Below are positions 36,903 to 46,900 of a DNA stretch of 64,000 nt, in pieces. The DNA is from Clostridiaceae bacterium. Its GTDB lineage: Bacteria > Bacillota > Clostridia > Saccharofermentanales > DTU023. The translations under genes and the position numbers were made by a program. Positions within the stretch are counted from its first letter, which is position 1, and every line of letters begins with the position of its first letter. Location of the stretch: positions 124,001-188,000 of the forward strand of contig DUVN01000006.1 of the NCBI GenBank assembly GCA_012841015.1, read 5' to 3'. The notes beneath the pieces were generated by a model. That model was not told where the DNA came from, did not search any database, and saw nothing but the letters and a program-made list of their open reading frames with translations.

Positions 36903-39683
36903 ATGGAGACGCGTGAAGATAGGGGAAAACTGAATCGCAGCACGTTTGTGCTTGAAAAAGACAGGCGCTTTACTTGGAATCGCAAGAGTTTGTCTATCGT
37001 TGCATTTCTCTTTCCTTTTCTCGTCTTGGCGTCTGTCTACGCTGTGTGTCAGACGTTCCCATTCGGTCAACGCCACATCCTGACCGTCGATCTCTTCCAT
37101 CAGTACGCTCCATTTTTACAATTGATGCGTGACAAAATTCTTTCAGGCGGGTCGTTTTTTTATTCTCTGACCTCTGGTCTCGGTGTCAGTTTCTATGCGT
37201 TGTTTGCTTATTATTTGGCCAGTCCGCTCAATCTTATCTTGTTGTTGCTGCCTGCATCGTTCTTAACGGAGGGAATTTTTCTCATCACGCTCATCAAGGT
37301 TGGGCTGATGGGGTTTACGTTCTTTCAATTCCTGCAAGTGAGTTACAAGAGGAAAGGTGTTCTCGCCGTCGCCTTCTCGACGTTCTATGCCTTGTCCGGG
37401 TATACGATCGCGTATTCATGGAATATCATGTGGCTCGATACGCTAATTCTTCTTCCTGTTGTCGTTTTGGCTTTGGTGCGACTTATGCGTGATGGCAAAT
37501 GGTTGCTCTTTCCCATATCAGTCACATTGCTTATAGTCACCAATTATTACTCAGCATTTTTTGCCTGTATTTTTGTTGTGCTCTATTTTCCCATCTTGCT
37601 CATCCGCTGTACAGAGGGTGAACCGTTCAGGAGGAAATTGCTTGTCACAGGTAAGGTTATCGCACTCGTCGCTTTAAGTGTTGGACTTTCTGCCATCCTA
37701 CTCTATCCGACTTTTTTATCATTGGCGCTGACGTCTGCCTCAGGAGATGCATTTCCCAAGACGTTTGAATTGATCGGTAAGCCGCTTACGTACCTAGGGC
37801 AGATGTTCCCGTTTCTACAACCTACTGTGCGTTCGGGGGCACCCAACCTTTATTGCGGGCTTCCCGTTGTATTTCTGTTGCCCGTCTATTTTTTGTCAAC
37901 ACGTATTCGCCTTAGGGAGAAGATATTGAACGGCGTTCTTTTGCTGTTTCTCTTTTTGTCTTTTGAGATTAATTTTCTCAACTTTTTGTGGCACGGTATG
38001 CACTACCCGAACCAGCTGCCATATCGGTATTCATTTGTTGTCATTTTCTTGCTTCTAACGATTACGTACGATGGGTTGCGGTCAACACGTGAGTTCAGAC
38101 CGACAGAGCTCGGATTGCTCGGCGTCTGTCTAATGTTCGTGGCGCCTGTTGTGATCGCACTTGATTCTGAGATAAAGACGGCTCCCTGGACATCATGGGG
38201 GACGGTTATTTTTATCCTGCTCTATACGATCATATTTTCGTCATTTCGCGCGCAATCCTACAAGCGGCGCATTCAGGTCAATCTACTTCTTACAGTCATG
38301 TTGCTCGAAGTCACACTGTCGACATTTTCCGGCATATACCATATTGGAGAGAATGAGTTTTACGGTTCACGTGAAGGTTATTCTTCAGGTCGCGTTGTTG
38401 CTTCCATACGCGAAGCTGTCAGACAGACAAAATTGATGGACGAGGATAAGTCATTTTACAGGATAGAGGTTAAGCCTCACAAAACGTCAAATGATCCTGC
38501 GCTATACGGATTAAATGGTCTATCATTGTTTGCCTCATCTGCGCCGAAAGCGCCTGTCACGTTTTTTAAAAACGCCGGATATAAGAATAACGGCATTAAT
38601 AGCTATCAATATAGAGGGGCGACTTTGTTTTGTGATTCTCTGTTCAGGATCAAGTACGTTATTGCGCGTGACACGCTCCCTTATGAAGACAATGAGCGGA
38701 CGATTACACTTGGCAACAGTCACGTGACAGTTTACAAGAATGACAACGTATTTCCTCTTGGTTTCGTCGCGAAGCCATCACTTGCTGATTATAAAAGCTA
38801 CTATGGAAATCCATTTGAGACACAGAGTGATCTTGCCGATGCGATGATGGGGGAAACGCTGCACTTATTCTCAGAGCTCAAGGCTGAACGACCAGATGAT
38901 CGCGATGTTCATTTGTCAACATCGTCTAATTCGAAGTATAGGTTTACGCGACCTGATGGTGTTAGCGATTGGGTTATTGAGCTCGAATGGAAAGCGGAGC
39001 GCTCTGGGCCGCACTATTTGAATCTCGACATAAGTTCGTTCGATGTGGAGAAAGCGAGTGTCGAAGTAAATGGCAATCCCATCACGCTAGATAAGAAAGT
39101 GAAGTGGATCAGTGAGATAGGGTCACTCGTTGAAGGCGATGACGTGAAGCTCTTCATTCAGCCGTCAGAGTCCGTCGATTCAGGGAGTTTTAATGTCCAT
39201 CTAGCTTCACTTGATATGATATCTCTCACGCATCTCAAAGACTTTACGCATGAGCGTGCCTTGAGCGTGATCGATATGAAAGAAGATCAACTTTACGGCA
39301 GCATCTCATGTCCTGAAGACGGTGTCCTCTTTTTCTCGTTTCCGTACGACCCGGGATGGGTTGTGAAGGTCGACGGCAAACAAGTCGACATCGAGACTGT
39401 TGATGACGCCTTTTTGGCGATCCCTGTGAGCGCAGGCGAACATAAAGTGTTTATGTATTTTCGTCCTGTGGGGTATGGTATTGGGCTGAGGATCACATGT
39501 GTTGCAGCAGGAGTGTTCTTTCTGTTGATCATGGTATTACTCATTCGTAAAAGGCGCGCCCGAAAAAGAGCCGAGGAGAAATTCTTTTTCTTTGATGACG
39601 ATCATGACACCGAGATGAAAGAAGATGAAGAAGCAGACGATCAGGTCGAAGAACAATCATCGTCTGCTACGGCTGAGCCGTAA
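36903..39683 (+). CDS. YfhO family multi-spanning membrane protein
   Basis: A 926-residue protein of the YfhO family (PF09586), which have a GT-C-like glycosyltransferase architecture and are implicated in glycosylation of lipoteichoic acid or other envelope polymers in some Bacillota. The diagnostic segment DLFHQYAPFLQLMRDKILSG with SLTSGLGVSF follows the first helix. About 12 helices occupy residues 30-470, a large extracytoplasmic region follows, and a final helix near 860-880 precedes a highly acidic cytoplasmic tail. The start has only a weak ribosome site. The last 27 bases overlap the end of rluF on the other strand. The substrate is unknown. Confidence 0.9.
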   Translation: METREDRGKLNRSTFVLEKDRRFTWNRKSLSIVAFLFPFLVLASVYAVCQTFPFGQRHILTVDLFHQYAPFLQLMRDKILSGGSFFYSLTSGLGVSFYALFAYYLASPLNLILLLLPASFLTEGIFLITLIKVGLMGFTFFQFLQVSYKRKGVLAVAFSTFYALSGYTIAYSWNIMWLDTLILLPVVVLALVRLMRDGKWLLFPISVTLLIVTNYYSAFFACIFVVLYFPILLIRCTEGEPFRRKLLVTGKVIALVALSVGLSAILLYPTFLSLALTSASGDAFPKTFELIGKPLTYLGQMFPFLQPTVRSGAPNLYCGLPVVFLLPVYFLSTRIRLREKILNGVLLLFLFLSFEINFLNFLWHGMHYPNQLPYRYSFVVIFLLLTITYDGLRSTREFRPTELGLLGVCLMFVAPVVIALDSEIKTAPWTSWGTVIFILLYTIIFSSFRAQSYKRRIQVNLLLTVMLLEVTLSTFSGIYHIGENEFYGSREGYSSGRVVASIREAVRQTKLMDEDKSFYRIEVKPHKTSNDPALYGLNGLSLFASSAPKAPVTFFKNAGYKNNGINSYQYRGATLFCDSLFRIKYVIARDTLPYEDNERTITLGNSHVTVYKNDNVFPLGFVAKPSLADYKSYYGNPFETQSDLADAMMGETLHLFSELKAERPDDRDVHLSTSSNSKYRFTRPDGVSDWVIELEWKAERSGPHYLNLDISSFDVEKASVEVNGNPITLDKKVKWISEIGSLVEGDDVKLFIQPSESVDSGSFNVHLASLDMISLTHLKDFTHERALSVIDMKEDQLYGSISCPEDGVLFFSFPYDPGWVVKVDGKQVDIETVDDAFLAIPVSAGEHKVFMYFRPVGYGIGLRITCVAAGVFFLLIMVLLIRKRRARKRAEEKFFFFDDDHDTEMKEDEEADDQVEEQSSSATAEP

Positions 39684-40361
39684 AAGCTCCTCGCTCTCTT
39701 TCGGTGTCAGCTCGCGCCATGTTCCGACACGTTGCGAACCGAGCGTGATGTGCATGATGCGTGTTCGCTCAAGGTCTGTGACGGTGTATCGGAAGTATTC
39801 GCACATTCTCCGTATCTGACGATTCAATCCCTGAGTCAATACAATCCTAAATTCTCTTTCGCCTGTCTGCCATGCACGACAAGGGAGCGTAACTGTATTA
39901 AGGATAGGGACTCCGTTTTGCATGGCGTCGAGGAATGACGGTGTAAGAGGCTTGTTGACAGCTACCTTGTATTCCTTTTCATGTCCGTATTCTGTTCGCG
40001 TCAGTCGATAGGAAAGATCGCCGTCATCTGTCAAGAGAATCAGTCCGCATGAGTTGCGATCGAGCCTCCCGACTGTGAAAATTCTCTTTGGGTAGTCGAT
40101 GTAAGAGATGATGTTGTCTTTTCGCCGCGGATCGCTCGTACACGTGATACCAACCGGTTTGTTGAAGGCGATATAGACACGATCTTTCTCATCAGGAAGA
40201 GTGATGTGTACATGATCAACAGCAACAATATCGCCGCATTGCACCCTTGCACCGGTAACAGCGACTTGACCGTTAATCGTGACGCGTCCTTCTTCGATCA
40301 GTCGGTCGGCGCCGCGACGACTTGAAACGCCTGCCTGTGCGACGTAACGATTAATCCGCAT
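39657..40361 (-). CDS. rluF: 23S rRNA pseudouridine synthase, RluF type
   Basis: A 234-residue RsuA/RluB/E/F-family synthase. It has an N-terminal S4 domain (MRINRYVAQAGVSSRRGADR), the catalytic Asp in GRLDRNSCGL, and the RluF-like block QGLNRQIRRMCEYFRY. The ATG at 40361 fits the conserved family N-terminus; the frame is open 54 bases further upstream. It overlaps the end of the sensor kinase gene by 11 bases, suggesting coupling to it. Subfamily (RluF rather than RsuA or RluB) is inferred from the VGITCTSDPRRKDNI and NRQIRRMCE segments. Confidence 0.88.
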   Translation of the reverse strand: MRINRYVAQAGVSSRRGADRLIEEGRVTINGQVAVTGARVQCGDIVAVDHVHITLPDEKDRVYIAFNKPVGITCTSDPRRKDNIISYIDYPKRIFTVGRLDRNSCGLILLTDDGDLSYRLTRTEYGHEKEYKVAVNKPLTPSFLDAMQNGVPILNTVTLPCRAWQTGEREFRIVLTQGLNRQIRRMCEYFRYTVTDLERTRIMHITLGSQRVGTWRELTPKESEELLRLSRSRR

Positions 40362-42231
40362 AAGTGTCAGGCTTTCCTTGTTGAGTTTCGCTCTCAGCCT
40401 CACTGTCGTAAACATCTTTTAACTGGCTGAGCGACTGCATAACATGATCGGCATAGGGGATGTAAAGCGTGAAGGTGGAACCGACATGACGTTCACTTTG
40501 GACTGTCAACTCGTATCCCAACTGGTCTGCGATTTCTTTTGCGATCGACAATCCTAGTCCCGTTCCGGGTTCATTGTGCGCTTTGTCTTCTTTAAAGAAT
40601 CGGTCAAAAATGTGTTCGATATCCTCCGACTCAATGCCAATACCTGTATCTGAAACGGCAGCAAATGCCATGTCCGGCGTCTGACCGATAGTGATTGTGA
40701 TGATACCGCCGGAGGTAGTGAATTTCATGGCGTTGTCGATGAGGATAATCAGTATCTGTTCAATTCTATCAGTATTGCCCCAAACATCAGGGCATTCGCT
40801 GTCAAGTCCTACTGTCTCTAGCCGTAAGCCATGATCTTCAATTGTCGCTCTGTAGCCATCGACGACATCGATCACGATGTCCGTTAAATCGAGGCGTTCT
40901 TGGTCATAGTTCGTAGTACCTGCTTGGATGCGCGAGAGCTCAAGCATGTCATTGATGAGGCGTGAGAGACGCATTGTCTCACGGAGTAAAATCTCATGGT
41001 ATCGGTGCTGGTCTTCAGGGGATGTCACCATTCCTTCCGTCAGAGGCTCTAATAGACCGCGCATCGCCGTCAAAGGTGTGCGCATTTCGTGAGAGACGTT
41101 GGCGACGTAGTCTCGACGCGTTTGTTCCAGTCGTTCTGTCTGCGTGATATCACGGAATAATCCGACAGCACCATTGATTGAATCTTGCCCTGTAAGCAGC
41201 GGTGTGATCATGACTTGGATGTGGCGGTGATCCTTCGTGATGACACATGTCACAGTCTGTTTTGAACTCATCGCCTGCCGGAAAAAGGCGTTAATTCGAC
41301 TCGTCTCAAGAAAGCTTTCGGGCGTTGTTTTTAATGCATACCGACGATCTAGTCCGAATACAGCGAATATTTTATTGTTGTACTGCGTAATGTTGCCATG
41401 GCGGTCGACAGCGACGATTCCTTCACCTATCCCGTCGATGATCTGTTTCAGGCTTGATGCCTGTGTGCTCAGTTGTCGGAAGGATTCCGAGAGATCCTCT
41501 GCCATTTTGTTGATTGTTCGCGCTAAGTCACCCATCTCACCTTCTTGTTTCTCGTCAGCACGTTGAGAAAAATCGCCTGCACTCATAGCGAGCGCTACTT
41601 GCCTCATCGATTCGAGAGGCATTGTGATACGGAAAGCGGCGATCACGATTGGAATCGCCATAATAACGAGAACGATGAGTGAAGACGTGAGAAGCGCAAA
41701 GTTAAGACTTTGGATACCGGCATACATTTCCTTTGACGGTTGAACGATGATGGCCGATCCTGTCTGATGCTTTTCCGTATCGAAGATAGGGACGGAGATC
41801 ACGAGAAAACGATCGCCAGATCCTGGGATACGGTGTTCTCCCAATCGATGTTCGGTACCCTGCCGCATCAACTCCTCATGTTCAGATAGAACGACATTGC
41901 TAAGTTGTTTTGCGATTTCAGGAGATCCTTCGGAAAGCGGTGAATTGTAGCAGATTCCTTGTTGATCATCTACGACATAAATCCAGTTGCCGAAAAGTGT
42001 GCCAGAGTTGTGGATCAGGTCAATACAAAAAGAGTTAACCTGACCCGGGGAATCGCGATCGTACACACTCTCAGCAATGTAAAGCGCGCGAGGAAGCAGT
42101 TCGCGCGCCTTGATACGTGTAAAGACGGGGTTGGCGACATAATTGTAAAACAAGGCCGTCAGGATCGTCCATAGGAGAATGGCTACGATCAGCAACATGA
42201 AAATGCGTCTGACGAGAAACCTGTTTTTCAT
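40351..42231 (-). CDS. Sensor histidine kinase (PhoR/VicK-like)
   Basis: A 626-residue membrane kinase. Order of parts: first helix (about 8-30), an extracytoplasmic sensor region of about 140 residues, second helix (about 180-200), HAMP, PAS, HisKA with phospho-acceptor VSHEMRTPLTA, and an ATPase domain with the N box (DNAMKFT), G1 (DTGIGIE) and G2 (GTGLGLSI). The start at 42231 (MKNRFLVRRIF) lies 8 bases past the stop of the response-regulator gene; a GTG at 42270 would overlap it. The architecture resembles PhoR and WalK, which respond to phosphate or envelope state, but the sensed signal cannot be read. Confidence 0.92.
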   Translation of the reverse strand: MKNRFLVRRIFMLLIVAILLWTILTALFYNYVANPVFTRIKARELLPRALYIAESVYDRDSPGQVNSFCIDLIHNSGTLFGNWIYVVDDQQGICYNSPLSEGSPEIAKQLSNVVLSEHEELMRQGTEHRLGEHRIPGSGDRFLVISVPIFDTEKHQTGSAIIVQPSKEMYAGIQSLNFALLTSSLIVLVIMAIPIVIAAFRITMPLESMRQVALAMSAGDFSQRADEKQEGEMGDLARTINKMAEDLSESFRQLSTQASSLKQIIDGIGEGIVAVDRHGNITQYNNKIFAVFGLDRRYALKTTPESFLETSRINAFFRQAMSSKQTVTCVITKDHRHIQVMITPLLTGQDSINGAVGLFRDITQTERLEQTRRDYVANVSHEMRTPLTAMRGLLEPLTEGMVTSPEDQHRYHEILLRETMRLSRLINDMLELSRIQAGTTNYDQERLDLTDIVIDVVDGYRATIEDHGLRLETVGLDSECPDVWGNTDRIEQILIILIDNAMKFTTSGGIITITIGQTPDMAFAAVSDTGIGIESEDIEHIFDRFFKEDKAHNEPGTGLGLSIAKEIADQLGYELTVQSERHVGSTFTLYIPYADHVMQSLSQLKDVYDSEAESETQQGKPDTYAD

Positions 42232-42238
42232 AGACGTC

Positions 42239-42934
42239 TCAGACAGATGCCTCGAACTTATATCCGACACCGTAGACAGTGATCAGGCCATAGTTCGGGT
42301 TATCAGTGTCGATCTTCTGTCTTATCCGTTTGATGTGCGTATCGACCGTGCGCGTGTCACCAAAATAATCGTATCCCCAGACTTTCGAGAGGATTTGTTC
42401 GCGATCCATCACCTGGCCAGGGTGTGAAGCGAGGAGATAAAGAATTTCGACCTCTTTCGGTGTGAAGGGGACGACCTCATCGTTGACTTTTACTTGGTAA
42501 TTGTCGAGGTTGATCTCGAGTCCATCAAAGCGCAGAACGGAGGATTTTTGGCCTGTTGCTGTTTCATGTATGCGTCGGAAAACGGCTTTGATGCGTGCGA
42601 TTACTTCGCGTGGGCTAAAAGGCTTGACAATGTAATCGTCAGCACCGAGCTCTAATCCCAACACACGGTCGATCTCTTCACCTTTAGCCGTGAGCATGAT
42701 GATCGGTACGTTTGATGTCTTTCTGATATGGCGACAAACGTCGGTGCCTGACATCTTCGGCATCATGAGATCGAGAATGATGAGATCTGGTTTCTCGCTA
42801 AGTGCTTTCTCAACCGCTTCTTCTCCGTCAAATGCAGAAGAGTAGGGGAAGTGTTCGGCGTCGAGGTAGAGACCAAGAGACTCATGTACGACGGGGTCAT
42901 CGTCACAGATTAGAATATGGGGCGTTGAGGACAT
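42239..42934 (-). CDS. OmpR-family response regulator
   Basis: A 231-residue transcription factor and the partner of the adjacent kinase. The receiver domain has acidic residues at 11-13 and the phospho-acceptor Asp55 (ILDLMMPKMSG). A winged-helix DNA-binding domain follows (FTPKEVEILYLLASHPGQV, VDTHIKRIRQKI). AGGAGG lies 5 bases before the ATG. An AT-rich upstream stretch contains TATAAT near 42975 on the minus strand, but no matching -35 could be assigned. Confidence 0.95.
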   Translation of the reverse strand: MSSTPHILICDDDPVVHESLGLYLDAEHFPYSSAFDGEEAVEKALSEKPDLIILDLMMPKMSGTDVCRHIRKTSNVPIIMLTAKGEEIDRVLGLELGADDYIVKPFSPREVIARIKAVFRRIHETATGQKSSVLRFDGLEINLDNYQVKVNDEVVPFTPKEVEILYLLASHPGQVMDREQILSKVWGYDYFGDTRTVDTHIKRIRQKIDTDNPNYGLITVYGVGYKFEASV

Positions 42935-43035
42935 GCATACCTCCTGAAAAATATGTTCTCTCTTACTTAAACATATTATATATCAAACGCACTACGTCCA
43001 CTGTCACATAATGCGTTCGGTGATATGATGACATT

Positions 43036-43896
43036 ATGTACAAGGTAAACGAGTTGAATATTCTCTACGAAGATAACCATGTTCTTGTCGTGTTGAAACC
43101 TGCAGGTGTCCCGTCGCAGCCAGACAGATCGAGTGCACCCGATATGCTCGGTCTCTTAAAACGCCATCTCGTGATACGAGATCGAAAAAAGGGTAATGCG
43201 TGGCTTGGTCTCGTCCACAGGCTTGACCGCCCGACGAGCGGCCTCATGGTCTTTGCTAAAACGTCAAAGGCCGCTTCGCGCATGAGCCGATCTTTTCGTA
43301 GTAGAGATGTGGAAAAATATTACGTCGCCAAAGTGCGTGGGGTACCGGATCAGGAGAGCGGTGTGCTGCGCGACTACCTATCAGCCTGCGAGATCGAAGG
43401 GCGTGTAAGACTCCTAACATCAGCCAATGCGAGCGACGCGATGTCATCATCAAAAGAAAAAAAGTGCGATACTTCAGCAAGATATACATTTCAAGATTAT
43501 AGAGGAGAAGGCAACCATCTAAAAGACGCTAAAATCGCCGAATTGACTTGGGCTGCCATCAGTTCATCAAAAAGCGATTTATCTTATGAGACACTTCTCT
43601 TTATTAAGCTCTTGACGGGGCGACGGCACCAGATACGCGTACAGCTTGCGGAAAGAGGATTTCCCATACTTGGTGATAGACGATACGGCTACAATGACGA
43701 GCGCGATTTAAGCGTCCCGACGCTCGCTCTCCACGCATGTGGCCTCGTCTTCCCGCACCCCGTACAAAAGACGACGATGGCATTTTTTGCTGATCCCTCG
43801 ATCAATTCGTCCTTTGACCATGAGGACGTCAACGTATTCAATCGATACATCAATTCATTACTCGAGAGAGGGAAGCTCGCAACTCCAACTCTCTGA
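43036..43896 (+). CDS. RluA-family pseudouridine synthase
   Basis: A 286-residue rRNA or tRNA pseudouridine synthase. It shows the family blocks ILYEDNHVLVVLKPAGVPSQ, the catalytic Asp in HRLDRPTSGLMVFA, and GRRHQIRVQLAERGFPILGDRRYG. No S4 domain is present, so it is the shorter RluA/RluC-core type, and the target site cannot be assigned. It is divergent from the two-component genes and is the last housekeeping gene before the accessory stretch. Confidence 0.92.
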   Translation: MYKVNELNILYEDNHVLVVLKPAGVPSQPDRSSAPDMLGLLKRHLVIRDRKKGNAWLGLVHRLDRPTSGLMVFAKTSKAASRMSRSFRSRDVEKYYVAKVRGVPDQESGVLRDYLSACEIEGRVRLLTSANASDAMSSSKEKKCDTSARYTFQDYRGEGNHLKDAKIAELTWAAISSSKSDLSYETLLFIKLLTGRRHQIRVQLAERGFPILGDRRYGYNDERDLSVPTLALHACGLVFPHPVQKTTMAFFADPSINSSFDHEDVNVFNRYINSLLERGKLATPTL

Positions 43897-43960
43897 TCTT
43901 TCAATTGATTTTTAGATGAGAGAGTATAAACAGGATCTTTCATTAATAGAAGGGATGATC

Positions 43961-46900
43961 GTGGACATAAACGCCATTAAAAAATTTGCCACCTGGGCAC
44001 GAGTTGAGTTGATCGATAGAATAAGCAAAAAAGCTGAACAGCTCGGAGTGACAGAAAAGAAAGACGGCAATCCATCTATCCAAAGTGTTCGTGGATGTCT
44101 CTTATCTGCAAAGGAGCAAGTTCAACGAACAGCTCTCATAGCTCGTGTCATAACAAAAGGCTGGCAACAAACAATAGAAGATGTTGCCTGCACGTGGTTC
44201 ATCATTTTATGTGCCCTCAGATACATGGAAGTCAATCGTTACCTGCCTGGCCATGTTCGATCCTTTACAGATGATGAGGGCAAGTTCAACCCGCAAATTT
44301 TGACCAATGCCATGCATCTAGAGTGGATAGCACTCGATAAAGAGAAGGTTAAGCAATGCATGGAGCAAGGTGATAGGGAGAAGCTTTTCAAGTACCTGCT
44401 CATCACTCAGTGTAATGCCTTAAATGACTTTCTTCCTCAAATATTTCAGCATGTTGAGGGCTATACAGAACTACTGTTGCCGGATAATCTGCTCCAAGAA
44501 GGTAGCGTGGTCGAGCAGCTGGTGACCTTGATTCCTGAGGAAGAATGGAAAGATCAGGTCCAGATTATCGGCTGGTTATACCAGTATTACAATGAAGAAA
44601 GACGCGACCAAGTTATCAATGTCTATAAGAAAAATATAATTGAAAAAGAAGACATCCCCGCGGCCACCCAGCTATTTACCCCTGATTGGGTTGTACGCTA
44701 CATGGTTGAGAATAGCCTCGGCCGTCTCTGGATTGAACGAGAGTGGGTTCTTGATCACAGCACTGACAAGGAGAGTATCGCTAGCAAGTTTGGCTGGCAA
44801 TACTACATGAAAGAGGCTGAGCAGGAGCTGGATGAGCTAGCTCGGCAAAGGATTGAGTTGCGGTATCACAAGAACTTAAGGCCTGAGGACATTCGCTGCA
44901 TCGATCCCTGCATGGGTTCAGGGCATATCCTCGTCTATATGTTCGATGTACTGATGCAGATTTATCAGGACTACGGCTATTCAGCTCGTGATGCCGTGCG
45001 CAGTGTCCTTGAAAACAATCTTTACGGTCTCGATATCGATGACCGTGCCGCTCAGCTCGCCTACTTTGCCGTGATGATGAAAGCCAGCCAGTATGACAGA
45101 GGGCTGTTGAGCAGAACCCATTTTGACGGCAGCCCCGACATTCCCCAGCCAAACGTTTATCCAATGATTGAGAGTGATGACTTAGATGCTGATCAGATCG
45201 CTTACTTCGTGGGCGGCGATGCTAAGTTAAAGGAGAGCATATCCACACTCATAGAGGGTCTAAAGGGCGCAAAAGAATATGGCAGTCTTCTTACTGTGAG
45301 CTCTGTCGATTTTCATGATCTGTATGTACGTTTCGACGAGATCGATCGTGACGTGCACTTTCTGCGAGATGCGACGCTAAAAAATCTATTACCGTTCGTT
45401 CGCCAGGTGCACGTGTTGTCAGAAAGGTACCACGTTGTTGTAACGAATCCACCATATCTGAACAAATACAATGATACGCTGAAGTCCTTTGTAAGAAATA
45501 TGTACAAGGGTTATAGCGCGGATTTGTTCTCATGCTTTATGTACCGCAACTTTGATTTTTGTTTGCCAAATGGTTACTCAGCCTTTATGACACCCTTTGT
45601 CTGGATGTTCATTAAGAGTTATGAGAAGTTGCGAGATTTTATCATAAGTGAAAAAGCCATCACCTGTCTCATTCAAATGGAATACTCTGCTTTTGAACAA
45701 GCGACAGTCCCCGTGTGTGCGTTTGTCCTGCGCAACGGTAGACCTTTAGGTAAAGGGCATTACCTTCGCCTATCAGACTTTCGCGGAGGTATGTCTGTAC
45801 AGAACGAAAAGGTCCTAGAAGCCCAATCAGATGAGGATTGTGCTTATCGTTACTTCTTTGATCAAGAGAATTTCACTAACATTCCTAGTTCACCCGTGGC
45901 GTATTGGGCAAGCGAAGCATTGCTGAAGGCTTTTGAATGGGGCAAGCGAATGGATTGCTTGGCTGAGCCAAAAGTAGGGTTGCAAACTGGCAGTAATGAC
46001 CGTTTTCTCAGGCAATGGTATGAGGTAACAATCGACAAAATTTCATTTAATTCCTCTAACGCAACTGAAGCTCTGCAATCCTCGAAGAAGTGGTTCCCAT
46101 ATAACAAGGGTGGAGAACGACGACAATGGTACGGCAACTACGACTACCTCGTAAACTGGGAAAATGATGGATACGAAATTAAAAATTTTTTTAATGATCA
46201 GGGGAGGAGGCGCTCAGGTATTAGTAATCCGTCGTACTATTTTCGCGAGGCGATCACATGGGGATTGATTACAAGCGGTGGTTTTAGTATCAGGTATCGT
46301 GGCAGCGGTGGCATTCACGACGTGGCAGGTATGTCTGCATTTACAAATGACCATGGAACGCTCCTATATCTTCTCGCGTTGATGAGCACACATCTAGCAG
46401 ACTATGTCTTTGATATGCTGAATCCAACGCTCAATCTGCAAGTCGGTAATTTCAATATTTTCCCCGTATTGGAAGATAAGAACGCACAACCAATTGTTAA
46501 CCAAATAGCGGAGGAGAGTATCATTTTGGCAAGAGACGATTGGGATCAGTTTGAAACTTCTTGGGATTTTAAATGTCATCCGATGGTCAGCGAACAACAG
46601 TGCATGACCAATACTCACCATTCACTAGTCTCTTGCAAATACGATACGTGGAAAGCTGAAACTTATTCCCGCTTTGCCCAGCTCAAAACTAATGAAGAAG
46701 ATCTCAACCGCATCTTCATTGATATGTATGGTTTGCAAGATGAACTGTCTTCTGAAGTAGAAGTGAAGGATGTTACCGTCTATCGTATTATCGACGAGCC
46801 GGGTGAAGAAGAACACAAGATGCGTTATGTCATGAATAAACGAGATGCCATCATCTCTTTGATTAGTTATGCTGTCGGTTGTATGTTTGGCAGATACTCT